Assembly: GCA_025356445.1 (NCBI GenBank)
Contig: JANXSZ010000009.1
Coordinates: 109,762-173,761 of the forward strand
Reading direction: 5' to 3'
Source of the DNA: Betaproteobacteria bacterium
GTDB taxonomy: Bacteria > Pseudomonadota > Gammaproteobacteria > Burkholderiales > Burkholderiaceae_C
DNA: 64,000 bases
The notes beneath the pieces are model-generated. The model saw nothing but the letters and a program-made list of their open reading frames with translations, was not told where the DNA came from and searched no databases. Positions within the stretch are counted from its first letter, which is position 1. Each line of letters opens with the position of its first letter. Positions 17,726-26,459 of this stretch are shown piece after piece. A program made the translations under genes and the position numbers.

Positions 17726-20272
17726 ATGTCAATTTCCCCCTTCATGCGCTTGGCCTGGCGTACCCTGTGGCGTGATCTGCGCGCCGGGGATTTGCGCTTG
17801 CTGATCGTCGCTGTTACCCTCGCGGTGGCGGCACTCACGGCGGTGGGCTTCTTTGCCGACCGGCTTAAAAATGGTTTGCAACGCGATGCGCGCCAGCTGC
17901 TGGGGGGCGATGCCGTGGTGTCGAGTGACCAGCCCACGCCGCAAGCCTTCATCGACAAAGCGGTGGCGCTGGGTTTGCAAACCACCGTCAACCTGAGTTT
18001 TCCCACCATGGCCCGCGCCACCGAAGCCCAAGGTGGCGCTGCAAAATTGGTAGCGCTCAAAGCCGTAACGGCGGGCTACCCACTGCGGGGAAGCCTGCGT
18101 ACTGCGGCGCAACCTGACACCGCTGACCAAGTCACGCGCGATGTGCCTACCGCCGGTCAAGCCTGGGTCGATGCCCCGCTGCTGGACACTTTGGGTCTAC
18201 ACATGGGCGACGCCCTGCTGCTGGGTGATGCCGCGCTGCGCATTACCCGCATCATCGTGGTCGAACCGGACAGGGGGGCAGGTTTCATGAGTTTTGCCCC
18301 GCGTGTGATGGTCAACCAAAGCGACATTGCGGCGACCCAGTTGATCCAACCTGCCAGCCGAATCAGCTACCGGTTTGCGGTGGCGGCCCGACCTGGTGAC
18401 GACGCTGGTGTTGCCCGTTTTATCACCTGGGCGCAAGCCGCGATCAAGGCGTCTCAAGGCGAGGCCACGGGTTTACGGGGTGTGCGCATCGAATCGCTGG
18501 ATTCAGGTCGCCCCGAAATGCGTCAAACGCTGGACCGTGCCGAAAAATTCCTCAACCTCGTCGCTCTGCTGTCGGCCTTGCTCAGCGCTGTGGCTGTTGC
18601 GCTGGCAGCCCGCAGTTTTGCCGCCAAGCACCTGGACAACTGCGCCATGCTGCGTGTGCTGGGTTTAAGCCAGCGCACCATTGCGGCCAGCTATGCGCTG
18701 GAATTCGCCTTGGTTGGGTTGATGGCCAGTGCTTTGGGCGTACTGATCGGGTATGCGGTTCACCATGTGTTTGTGCTTCTGCTGGCCGGTTTGGTGGAGG
18801 CTTCATTGCCCGCTGCCAGTGGCTGGCCAGTGCTGCTGGGCGTGGGGGTAGGTCTTACGCTGTTGCTCGCATTTGGCTTGCCGCCCGTGCTGCAACTGGC
18901 GCAGGTGCCACCCCTGCGTGTGATTCGGCGTGATGTGGGGGGACTGAAACCGGCCTCCATGGCCGTGCTGGGCATCGGTGTGGCCGGTTTTGCAGCGCTG
19001 CTGCTGGCTGTCAGCTCAGACCGCACGCTGGGTCTGATTGCTGTGGGGGGCTTTGCCGCTGCCGTGGTGGTGTTTGCGGGTTTAAGTTGGCTCGCCGTCA
19101 TGGCCTTGCGTCGCGTGGTGAATGAAGATACCGCGCCGCGTTGGTTGGTGCTCGCTACCCGTCAAGTCTCTGCCCGGCCTGCCTATACCGTGGTGCAAAC
19201 CAGTGCGCTGGCGGTAGGTTTGCTGGCGCTGGTGCTGCTGGTGTTGCTGCGCACCGATCTGATCAGCAGCTGGCGCAAGGCCACACCACCCGATGCTCCC
19301 AACCGCTTTGTCATCAACATCATGCCCGAGCAGGGTGCCGCCTTTCAGCGCACGCTCAAAGACGCTGGTGTTCCGCACTATGACTGGTACCCCATGATTC
19401 GAGGCCGTTTGATCGCGATCAACGGTGTCGCCACGACGCCCGAGAGCTTCACCGACGACCGTGCCAAACGCCTGATTGACCGCGAGTTCAACGTGTCGCA
19501 CAGCGCCGACTTGCCTGCACACAACCTGCTGGTCGCGGGCAAGTGGGTGGCGCAGGAGCAGGGTGCATTGAGTGTGGAAGAAGGCATCGCCAAAACCCTG
19601 AACCTGAAGCTCGGTGACAGCCTGCGGTTCGACATGGGTGGCGTGGAGTCCGAAGCCAAAATCACCAGCCTGCGTAAGGTGGACTGGGGTTCCATGCGGG
19701 CCAACTTCTTCGTGATGTACCCCGTCAGTCAGCTCGCCGACGTGCCTGCAACGTATATGACAGCGTTCCGTGCCCCCGATCACAAAGGGTTTGACAACCA
19801 ACTGGTGCGCCAATTCCCCAACGTGACGAATGTGGACATGGGCAGCACCCTGGCCCAAGTGCAGCGGGTGCTGGAGCAGGTAATACGTGCTGTGGAATTC
19901 CTGTTTGGTTTTGCCTTGGCGGCGGGTCTGGTGGTGTTGGTGGCTGCCGTCAGCGCGACGCGTGAAGAGCGTGCCCGTGAATTTGCCATCATGCGAGCGC
20001 TAGGGGCACCCAGCCGCTTGCTGCGGCAAGTGCAACGGGCCGAGCTGGCCGGGGTGGGCTTTCTGGCGGGAGCGTTGGCGTCCACTGCTGGCGTGGGCGT
20101 AGGCTGGGCCTTGGCGCGCTATGTGTTCGAGTTTACCTGGACGGCCTCGCCCTGGGTACCGCTGGGTGGTGCGCTGGCCGGTGCCGGTTTAGCGCTGGGT
20201 GCCGGCTGGTGGAGTTTGCGCGAGGTGCTGCGACGGCCCGTGGTGGAGACGCTGCGCAGTGCCGTGGCTTGA
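17726..20272 (+). CDS. FtsX-like ABC transporter permease (YbbP type)
   Basis: About 848 aa. N-terminal membrane helix (LLIVAVTLAVAALTAVGFF), a periplasmic MacB-like domain, a helix bundle (about 275-500), a second periplasmic domain and a C-terminal FtsX core (EFLFGFALAAGLVVLVAAVSATREERAREFAIMRALGA). This duplicated architecture matches the YbbP-type permease, normally paired with ATPase YbbA and esterase TesA. No ATPase gene is adjacent here. The ATG at 17726 has AAGG 9 bp upstream; the ATG at 17717 is too close to that site. Confidence 0.85.
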   Translation: MSISPFMRLAWRTLWRDLRAGDLRLLIVAVTLAVAALTAVGFFADRLKNGLQRDARQLLGGDAVVSSDQPTPQAFIDKAVALGLQTTVNLSFPTMARATEAQGGAAKLVALKAVTAGYPLRGSLRTAAQPDTADQVTRDVPTAGQAWVDAPLLDTLGLHMGDALLLGDAALRITRIIVVEPDRGAGFMSFAPRVMVNQSDIAATQLIQPASRISYRFAVAARPGDDAGVARFITWAQAAIKASQGEATGLRGVRIESLDSGRPEMRQTLDRAEKFLNLVALLSALLSAVAVALAARSFAAKHLDNCAMLRVLGLSQRTIAASYALEFALVGLMASALGVLIGYAVHHVFVLLLAGLVEASLPAASGWPVLLGVGVGLTLLLAFGLPPVLQLAQVPPLRVIRRDVGGLKPASMAVLGIGVAGFAALLLAVSSDRTLGLIAVGGFAAAVVVFAGLSWLAVMALRRVVNEDTAPRWLVLATRQVSARPAYTVVQTSALAVGLLALVLLVLLRTDLISSWRKATPPDAPNRFVINIMPEQGAAFQRTLKDAGVPHYDWYPMIRGRLIAINGVATTPESFTDDRAKRLIDREFNVSHSADLPAHNLLVAGKWVAQEQGALSVEEGIAKTLNLKLGDSLRFDMGGVESEAKITSLRKVDWGSMRANFFVMYPVSQLADVPATYMTAFRAPDHKGFDNQLVRQFPNVTNVDMGSTLAQVQRVLEQVIRAVEFLFGFALAAGLVVLVAAVSATREERAREFAIMRALGAPSRLLRQVQRAELAGVGFLAGALASTAGVGVGWALARYVFEFTWTASPWVPLGGALAGAGLALGAGWWSLREVLRRPVVETLRSAVA

Positions 20273-20290
20273 TGTCCTGCACACGAAATT

Positions 20291-20316
20291 GCTACTTTTT
20301 TAATAGCTGCTATAGC
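20291..20316 (+). repeat. AT-rich TAGC mini-repeat, intergenic copy
   Basis: GCTAC, TTTTTTAA, then TAGCTGCTATAGC between the permease and the truncated hemoglobin gene. This is one of the clearest intergenic copies of the GCTAC-(AT)-TAGCTGCT layout in the window. Confidence 0.45.
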
Positions 20317-20342
20317 CCAACGGGTAAGCACTACGACCCATT

Positions 20343-20753
20343 ATGATCATGAATATCGAAGAAAAACCTGCTTTCAGTTCTCCCTTTGAGTGGATAGGGG
20401 GCGAGCCCCAAGTCAAAGCCTTGGTCGAGCGTTTTTACGACCTGATGGACTTGGAACCCGGCTACGCCGCCTTGCGTGCGGCCCACGGCAGCACGCTGGA
20501 GAATGGGCGCCAGCGCTTGTTCTGGTTCCTGTGTGGCTGGTTGGGTGGGCCACAGCACTACACCGAGCGTTTTGGCCACCCGCAGCTGCGCGCTCGCCAC
20601 ATGCCTTTCAAAATTGGCATCCTGGAGCGCGACCAATGGCTGGCCTGCATGGATCAGGCGATGGGCGATGTGGGGGTGGATGAAGCGTTGCGTGCGCGGC
20701 TGCGGGAATCGTTCTTCAAAACAGCAGACTGGATGCGTAACCAAGGCGTGTGA
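20343..20753 (+). CDS. Group II truncated hemoglobin
   Basis: 136 aa. Two-on-two globin fold of the TrHb2 group: VERFYDLMDLEP helix B region, the FWFLCGWLGGPQHYTERFGHP segment, and the proximal histidine in LRARHMPFKIGILERDQWL. Binds haem and O2/NO; relatives in proteobacteria are linked to NO or redox stress. It sits alone with a short AT-rich promoter region containing the mini-repeat at 20291. ATG at 20343; another Met three codons on is possible. Confidence 0.88.
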   Translation: MIMNIEEKPAFSSPFEWIGGEPQVKALVERFYDLMDLEPGYAALRAAHGSTLENGRQRLFWFLCGWLGGPQHYTERFGHPQLRARHMPFKIGILERDQWLACMDQAMGDVGVDEALRARLRESFFKTADWMRNQGV

Positions 20754-20815
20754 GCCTGCGTGATGGGGTGCTGCACGCTGTTGCAAAGCGGAGGTAAACC
20801 ACAGTAATTTTGTAT

Positions 20816-20836
20816 AAATGGGTAAATTTCCCATTT
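20816..20836. promoter_or_regulatory. Inverted repeat overlapping a TATAAAT box
   Basis: Arms AAATGGG and CCCATTT flank a TAAATTT centre. TATAAAT (20813-20819), a possible -10, overlaps the left arm. Either an operator or chance; it also covers the ATG used for the DUF5666 relic. Confidence 0.3.
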
Positions 20837-21389
20837 TGAGTGGCAGCCTGAGCGCCGCCACTCTGGCCAGCTTGCAGCAGCTGACCCTCAGCGGCCTCGC
20901 CACAGGCTACGACCCCGCCACCCGTACGGTACAGGTTCAGGGTGTGCGCGTCACGATTGATGCCAGTGCCAAGGTGGATGTGGGTGCTTTGGCGCGCGGC
21001 GAATTTGTCAGCTTGCAAATCAACACTGGTGCCGGTACTGGTACGAACGGCACGGTGCCGGACTGGTGGCCAGCAGTGCCACGGTGCGTACCGCCAGCCC
21101 CGGCTTACCCGCCAATGGCAGTGATGCTGATTTGGGCGGCGTGACCGAGCTCAAAGGCAGTGCCAGCGGGATTGACTGGACGGCTGCAAGCGTGCGCTTC
21201 ACCTTGCGTGGTACTGCTATCCAGGCCAGCAGCAGCGCCATTGAAAGCCGCTGCAAGCGCATCGCTGCCACGGTACTTACCAGCACGGTCTACGTGCAGG
21301 TGCGCGGCAACCTGTTGGCGGTGGGCGACGTGGTGTCCGCATCCCAAATGCTGTGCAGTTTGACCATTCCCCCTGGAGCCAAACCCTGA
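20818..21389 (+). pseudogene. DUF5666-like gene, frameshifted and probably 5'-truncated
   Basis: The first frame (20818-21060) reads TLSGLATGYDPATRTVQVQGVRVTID, typical of a DUF5666 beta-rich repeat. After about 21050 the family-like sequence continues in another frame (LVASSATVRTASPG, then GVTELKGSASGIDWTAASVRFTLRGTAIQAS), ending at 21389. One frameshift near 21050-21057 would join them. There is no signal peptide or lipobox at the start, unlike full-length family members, and no good Shine-Dalgarno near the ATG. It could be a sequencing indel in a real gene. Family members are secreted or lipoproteins of unknown function and often neighbour the dioxygenase-like lipoprotein that follows. Confidence 0.6.
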
Positions 21390-21445
21390 CGCTCCCTGAA
21401 AAACCAGCGAATTCAACCCACCCACACTGTTACCGGAGAAACACC

Positions 21446-22330
21446 ATGCCCAGCCACGATCTCAGCTACAACCTCAGTCCCGCCCATGCCTGCACCGATG
21501 TGCATGATCATGACCACGGCCTTGCGCACGACCTTGACGCTCTGATGCGCCAAACCGCCGGGCGTCGCCAGATGCTGGGTCGCCTGGTGGTTGGGGCGAT
21601 GGCGCCGTTACCTCTCCTGGATTGCGGCGGTGGTGGTTCTGCCATCACCAGCACGGGCACCAGCACAAAAGCCACAAGCACCAGTTGCAGCACCATCCCC
21701 GAAGAAACCGGAGGCCCTTATCCCGCCGATGGCACCAACACCAGCAGCGGTAGTACGTCCAATGTGCTGACGCTCTCGGGCATCGTGCGCTCTAACATCG
21801 TCAGCAGCATCGGCTCCAGCTCAGGCTCAGCGGTGGGCGTGCCTTTGACGATCACGCTGAAAGTCGTCAACACCAGCGCCAGCTGCGCCAATTTGGCCGG
21901 CTTTGCGGTTTACCTCTGGCATTGCGACCAACAGGGTCGCTATTCGCTGTATTCCAGCGGTGTGACGGGGGAGAACTACCTGCGTGGCGTGCAGGTGACG
22001 GACAGCTCGGGCTCGGTTACCTTCACCTCGATTTACCCCGCTTGCTACGACGGGCGCTGGCCACACATCCATTTTGAGGTGTATGCCAGCACGGCATCGG
22101 CCACCACAGGGCGCAACGCCATCAAAACCTCGCAGATTGCCATGCCTGCATCGGCCAACAGTGCGGTGTTCGCCACCTCTAATTACACCGCCAGTGCCGC
22201 CAACTATGCCAAGGTCAGTCTGGCAACCGATGGTGTTTTCAGCGATGGCGCCACCCTGGAAACGCCCAGTATCACGGGCAGCGTCTCGGCAGGCTATGCG
22301 ATTGCGTTACAGGTGGGTGTGGCTGCCTGA
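21446..22330 (+). CDS. Exported intradiol dioxygenase-like lipoprotein
   Basis: About 294 aa. N-terminus carries RRQMLGRLVVGAMAPLPLLDCGGGG, a TAT-like/lipoprotein signal with Cys near 53 as a likely lipid attachment site, then a Ser/Thr-rich linker. The catalytic fold of protocatechuate 3,4-dioxygenase beta chains follows: PEETGGPYPADG, AVYLWHCDQQGRYSLYS, ENYLRGVQ, and RWPHIHFEVY with the HxH iron ligands. CCGGAGAA upstream supports the ATG at 21446. Exported members of this family have no firmly known substrate. It follows the DUF5666 relic. Confidence 0.82.
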   Translation: MPSHDLSYNLSPAHACTDVHDHDHGLAHDLDALMRQTAGRRQMLGRLVVGAMAPLPLLDCGGGGSAITSTGTSTKATSTSCSTIPEETGGPYPADGTNTSSGSTSNVLTLSGIVRSNIVSSIGSSSGSAVGVPLTITLKVVNTSASCANLAGFAVYLWHCDQQGRYSLYSSGVTGENYLRGVQVTDSSGSVTFTSIYPACYDGRWPHIHFEVYASTASATTGRNAIKTSQIAMPASANSAVFATSNYTASAANYAKVSLATDGVFSDGATLETPSITGSVSAGYAIALQVGVAA

Positions 22331-22366
22331 TGGCTCCATGCGCCTAGGCGCGACCTCGGGGCTTCG

Positions 22367-23164
22367 TCAGTAAGCGGCACCCGGTGCAGTTGTCGCGGGT
22401 GGTGTGCCACCCAGAAATTCTGTGGCTAACGCACGTGCAGCCTTGGCAAACAGCAGCACATCCACGCCCACCGCGACAAAGGTGCATCCCAGCGCCAGAT
22501 AGCGCCGTGCCAATTGCAGGTCAGAGGTCAAGGTACCTGCGGCTTTGCCCGATGCGATGATGGTTCGCATGGCGGCCTCAATGGCTGCCTGTACCTCAGG
22601 GTGACTATGGTTGCCCCGGTGGCCCATGGAGGCGGCCAAGTCGGCGGGGCCGATGAAGACGCCGTCCACACCATCTACCGCACAAATGGCTTCCAGGTTG
22701 TTCAGGGCGGTCACGGTTTCTGCCTGCACCAGCAGGCACACCTCAGCGTCCGCTACGTCCAGGTAATCACCACGTGCGCTCCAGCGTGATGCCCGACCTA
22801 CGGCACTGCCCACGCCGCGTATGCCGTGAGGTGGATAGCGCACGGCAGACACCATGGTGCGGGCTTGCTCAGCGGTATCCACCATGGGAATCAGCAGGTT
22901 TTGTGCGCCAATGTCGAGCAGCTGTTTGACCAGGGCCACATCGCCGCACACGGCGCGCACCACGGGCTGTGCCCGGTAAGCGGCCACGGCCTGCAATTGC
23001 TGTAGCGTGCTTTGCAGGTCATTAGGGGCATGTTCTCCGTCGATCAGCAACCAGTCGAAGTTGGCCGTGGCGGCCACTTCCGACAGGTAAGGGCTGGCCA
23101 TGGAGAGCCACAGGCCCACCTGGGCGCGGCGTTCGGTCAAGGCGGTTTTGAAGGGGTTGCTCAT
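22367..23164 (-). CDS. HpcH/HpaI-family aldolase
   Basis: 265 aa class II pyruvate aldolase: [103 protein letters not shown]. Known members cleave 4-hydroxy-2-oxoheptanedioate (HpaI) or 2-keto-3-deoxyglucarate (GarL). With dehydratase and semialdehyde dehydrogenase sequences just upstream, a sugar-acid (aldarate) role is as likely as homoprotocatechuate breakdown. Its ATG overlaps the stop of the upstream fusion gene (ATGA). Confidence 0.85.
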   Translation of the reverse strand: MSNPFKTALTERRAQVGLWLSMASPYLSEVAATANFDWLLIDGEHAPNDLQSTLQQLQAVAAYRAQPVVRAVCGDVALVKQLLDIGAQNLLIPMVDTAEQARTMVSAVRYPPHGIRGVGSAVGRASRWSARGDYLDVADAEVCLLVQAETVTALNNLEAICAVDGVDGVFIGPADLAASMGHRGNHSHPEVQAAIEAAMRTIIASGKAAGTLTSDLQLARRYLALGCTFVAVGVDVLLFAKAARALATEFLGGTPPATTAPGAAY

Positions 23165-24807
23165 GAAAGGTTTCCTTGGCAGAGGTATTTGGTATGCATG
23201 TAGTCGTCAAGCCCATAGCGTGAGCCTTCGCGGCCATAGCCCGATTCCTTGACGCCGCCAAACGGTGCGGCTTCTGAGGAGATCGCGCCTTCGTTGATGC
23301 CGACGATGCCGCTTTCCAGCGCTTGCGCCATGCGCCAGATGCGGCGGGTGTCATTGGCGTAAAAATAGGCTGCCAGACCGAACGGCGTGTCGTTGGCGTG
23401 CTGCACCACGTCCTGTTCGGACGTGAAGCGAAACACCGGGGCCACGGGGCCAAAGGTTTCTTCTTGCGCGAGCACCATGTCGGTCGTGGCGTTGCTGAGC
23501 ACGGTGGGGGCGTAGTAATGTTCTCCCAGGGCGGTGAGCCGCTGGCCGCCCGTGACCCGTATGGCCCCTTTGGCAATGGCGTCGTCTACGTGATGTGCAA
23601 TTTTGTCCACAGCGCGGGCATTGATCATGGGGCCGATTTGCGCTTTGTCATCGGTGGCTGGCCCCACGTGCAGCGCAGCGACACGGGTAGCCAGTTTCGC
23701 CACAAAGGCGTCATGGACGCCGTCTTGCACGTACACGCGGTTGGGGCAGACGCAGGTTTGCCCTCCGTTGCGGAATTTGGAGGCCATCAGGCCGTTCACC
23801 GCAGCGTCCAGATCGGCATCGTCAAACACGATGAAGGGGGCATTGCCACCGAGTTCCAGCGAGAGTTTTTTGAGCGTACCTGCTGATTCACGGGCCAAAT
23901 GCTTGCCCACTGGCGTAGAGCCGGTGAATGTGATTTTGCGCACCCGGGGGTCTTGCAGCCAGGCATCGACCAGCGCAGGCGTGTGCTCGCGCGAGGCGGT
24001 GACGATATTGAGCACCCCTGCGGGCAGCCCCGCTTCTTGCGCCAGTGCGACCAGGGCGAGTGCGGTCAGCGGGGTGTCTTCGGCGGGTTTGGCCACCACG
24101 GTACAGCCTGCAGCCAGCGCCGGGGCAATCTTGCGGGCAATCATGGCGAGGGGCAAATTCCACGGCGTGATCGCCGCGACCACGCCGACAGGCTCTTTGA
24201 GCACCATCATCTTGCGCCCGCGAACCGGTTCAGGAATCACATCGCCATAGCTGCGTGTGGCTTCTTCAGCAAACCATTCGACGTAGGACGCGCCGTACAG
24301 CACTTCACCCCGGCTCTCGGCCAGCCGTTCGGGGGTAAACCATGCTGCGATATTTTTGATGGCGCTGGATGAACAGTTCACCGAACCCAAAATGCCGATG
24401 AAGTTGCGCGTGGCTACCCGTCCATCTGCCCGCACGATGCCCATGAAGGTAGCGCGCTGGTCAACTGGCACGTAGTCCACAGGCCGTACATCCAGGCAAA
24501 AGCCCGGGTCGCGCTCAAAATCCACCAGCCGCAGGTTGTGGGTGTGGACATGCTCCCCGGCTTCAATGGCCCGCGCGGCGTTGCCGATGACGGTGTTGTA
24601 CTTCAGGACAGGTGTGCCTTCGGGCAGGTCGCAGGCGGCAATTTTGTGGCCTGCGGGCACCTGGGCACGCACGCGCAGACCCAATGAGGGGATGGTCTGT
24701 CCCAGCGTCAAGGCTTCGCGGGCAATGAGCACGTTGTCCTGGGGGTGCAGTCGAATCAACGGGGTGGTTGCAGGCGGTGCTGAAGGAGAAGGTAAAGAGG
24801 CGTTCAC
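23161..24807 (-). CDS. In-frame fusion: UxaA/GarD-like dehydratase N-terminus plus aldehyde dehydrogenase lacking its N-terminus
   Basis: 548 aa, GTG start. Residues about 15-95 are the SAF domain of altronate/galactarate dehydratases ([34 protein letters not shown]), and about 118-160 are the start of their catalytic domain ([29 protein letters not shown]). From about 162 the sequence switches to a GabD-like aldehyde dehydrogenase at [21 protein letters not shown], which is normally near residue 97 of a 482-residue enzyme. Catalytic Glu318 (LSLELGG) and Cys352 (GGQTC) remain, but the first ~95 residues of the dehydrogenase, contributing to the NAD fold, are gone. Most simply a deletion between two neighbouring operon genes; activity is doubtful. 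Confidence 0.85.
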   Translation of the reverse strand: MNASLPSPSAPPATTPLIRLHPQDNVLIAREALTLGQTIPSLGLRVRAQVPAGHKIAACDLPEGTPVLKYNTVIGNAARAIEAGEHVHTHNLRLVDFERDPGFCLDVRPVDYVPVDQRATFMGIVRADGRVATRNFIGILGSVNCSSSAIKNIAAWFTPERLAESRGEVLYGASYVEWFAEEATRSYGDVIPEPVRGRKMMVLKEPVGVVAAITPWNLPLAMIARKIAPALAAGCTVVAKPAEDTPLTALALVALAQEAGLPAGVLNIVTASREHTPALVDAWLQDPRVRKITFTGSTPVGKHLARESAGTLKKLSLELGGNAPFIVFDDADLDAAVNGLMASKFRNGGQTCVCPNRVYVQDGVHDAFVAKLATRVAALHVGPATDDKAQIGPMINARAVDKIAHHVDDAIAKGAIRVTGGQRLTALGEHYYAPTVLSNATTDMVLAQEETFGPVAPVFRFTSEQDVVQHANDTPFGLAAYFYANDTRRIWRMAQALESGIVGINEGAISSEAAPFGGVKESGYGREGSRYGLDDYMHTKYLCQGNLS

Positions 24808-24809
24808 GG

Positions 24810-25198
24810 TCAGCCTTTCATGAGTTCACGCAGCTTGAGGCGTTCAATCAGTGCAGTTTCTTTTTTATAGACCGCTGCCACGTATTTCTCGTAGTCTGCA
24901 CCGTCCAGGTAGAGCAGGGGGGCATCCACCACCACGTTGTAGCCCAGCTCTTTCAAGGTGGGGGTGTCTTTGAAACGCTGGGTGCGTTGCTCGCCCCAGG
25001 TTGCCAACATACGGCAATCGCTTGCCCCAGTACACGCGAGGCGACTTGGCACAGCGTGCGCATGGTCTGGTCGGCGGTGCCGCCAGCGGGCCATGGGCAG
25101 ATAAAACTGATGGCCCGCTCAGGGTATTCCGCCGCCCACACCGGAGCTGCAGGCAGAAGGCTGGCGGCGGCGCCCAGCAGGAGTTGGCGGTGACGCAA
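24810..25198 (-). pseudogene. Remnant of a TctC/Bug-type solute-binding protein
   Basis: The start is intact: a signal peptide (MRHRQLLLGAAASLLPAAPVWA) and EYPERAISFICPWPAGGTADQTMRTLCQVASRVLGQAIAV. The mature protein then breaks off. The C-terminal part (LATWGEQRTQRFKDTPTLKELGYNVVVDAP, then [35 protein letters not shown]) is in a different frame. Two internal deletions are implied: about 150-170 residues after LGQAIAV, and about 40 residues at VVVDAP/LLYLD. It lies between the tartrate dehydrogenase and fusion genes, where a full tricarboxylate-type binding protein would be expected. Confidence 0.8.
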
Positions 25199-25252
25199 TC
25201 AGGCGTCAAGAGGGTTGTGCATGGGGGATGTCTCCAGCGGGGCCGTCTTGCT

Positions 25253-26335
25253 TCAGGCCAGGCAGGCCGCAATGGCTTGCCCCATTTCTGTGGTGGACGC
25301 TTGGCCATCCAGGTCGCCGGTACGTGGGCCTTCCACGAGCACTTTTTCAATGGCTTTGACGATAGCGTCGTGTGCCGCACGGCAAGGGCCGGTGCTGTGC
25401 CCCAGGAAATCCAGCATCAGTGCGCCCGACCAGATCATGGCCACCGGGTTGGCGATGTTCTTGCCAAAAATATCCGGTGCGGAGCCATGTACCGGCTCAA
25501 ACAGCGAAGGAAAGTTGCGCTCAGGGTTCAAATTGGCCGAAGGGGCCAGCCCGATCGTGCCGGTACACGCTGGCCCCAGATCCGACAAGATATCGCCAAA
25601 CAGGTTGGACGCCACCACCACATCAAAGCGGTTCGGTTGCAACACAAAGCGTGCGCTGAGGATGTCGATGTGCTGCTTGTCCACGGTGATCTCTGGGTAG
25701 CCTTGCGCAACGGCATCAGCCCGGCCATCCCACCAGGGCATGCTGATGGCGATGCCGTTGGATTTGGTGGCCACGGTCAAATGCTTGCGTGGGCGGCTTT
25801 GGGCCAACTCAAATGCAAACTTCAGCACCCGGTCGGTGCCGTGGCGTGAATAGACCGATTCCTGAATCACGATTTCCCGGTCGGTGCCCGCGTACATGAT
25901 GCCGCCCAGGTTGGTGTACTCGCCTTCGGTGTTCTCGCGCACCACGAAGAAATCAATGTCGCCGGGTTTGCGTCCTGCCAGCGGACAGGGCACGCCCTCA
26001 AACAAACGCACGGGCCGCAGGTTGATGTACTGGTCAAACTCGCGGCGGAATTTCAGCAGCGAACCCCACAGTGAAATATGGTCAGGCACGGTGGCGGGCC
26101 AGCCCACTGCGCCAAAGAAAATCGCGTCCTGATCCGCCAGTTGGGTCTTCCAATCGTCCGGCATCATCTGGCCGGTTTGGGTGTAGTAGTCGCAGTTGGC
26201 CCACTCGAAATGGTTGAACTGCAAGGGGATGTCGAAGCGCTTGGCGGCGGCTTGCAGCACACGCAGGCCTTCGGGCATGACTTCCTGGCCAATGCCGTCT
26301 CCGGCGATCACAGCGATTTGGAAAGGTTTGGACAT
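25253..26335 (-). CDS. ttuC: Tartrate/D-malate dehydrogenase
   Basis: 360 aa member of the isopropylmalate/isocitrate dehydrogenase family, subgroup TtuC/DmlA, acting on tartrate or D-malate with NAD and divalent metal. Motifs: IAVIAGDGIGQEVMPEGLRVL, FGAVGWP, LWGSLLKFRREFDQYINLRPVR, FFVVRENTEGEYTNLGG, NRFDVVVASNLFGDILSDLG, PVHGSAPDIFGKNIANPVAMIWSGALML. First gene of the minus-strand catabolic unit, divergent from the LysR gene with 124 bp between. The gene appears intact although its neighbours are damaged. Confidence 0.88.
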   Translation of the reverse strand: MSKPFQIAVIAGDGIGQEVMPEGLRVLQAAAKRFDIPLQFNHFEWANCDYYTQTGQMMPDDWKTQLADQDAIFFGAVGWPATVPDHISLWGSLLKFRREFDQYINLRPVRLFEGVPCPLAGRKPGDIDFFVVRENTEGEYTNLGGIMYAGTDREIVIQESVYSRHGTDRVLKFAFELAQSRPRKHLTVATKSNGIAISMPWWDGRADAVAQGYPEITVDKQHIDILSARFVLQPNRFDVVVASNLFGDILSDLGPACTGTIGLAPSANLNPERNFPSLFEPVHGSAPDIFGKNIANPVAMIWSGALMLDFLGHSTGPCRAAHDAIVKAIEKVLVEGPRTGDLDGQASTTEMGQAIAACLA

Positions 26336-26410
26336 GGTGTGCTTTCTGCGGTTAAAGAGATTAAGGGGGTCAAAGGGGTAGAAAAGGGTGAATTCGCTAT
26401 TTTTGATAAA

Positions 26411-26441
26411 TCACAGAAAATATACAATCCGTTACCTGTGA
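26411..26441. promoter_or_regulatory. Divergent LysR/ttuC promoter region with inverted repeat
   Basis: The 124-bp gap is AT-rich and holds TCACAG (26411-26416) and CTGTGA (26436-26441), a 6-bp inverted repeat separated by 19 bp. It is a candidate operator for the adjacent LysR protein. Confidence 0.4.
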
Positions 26442-26459
26442 AATCATTGTTAACGAAGT

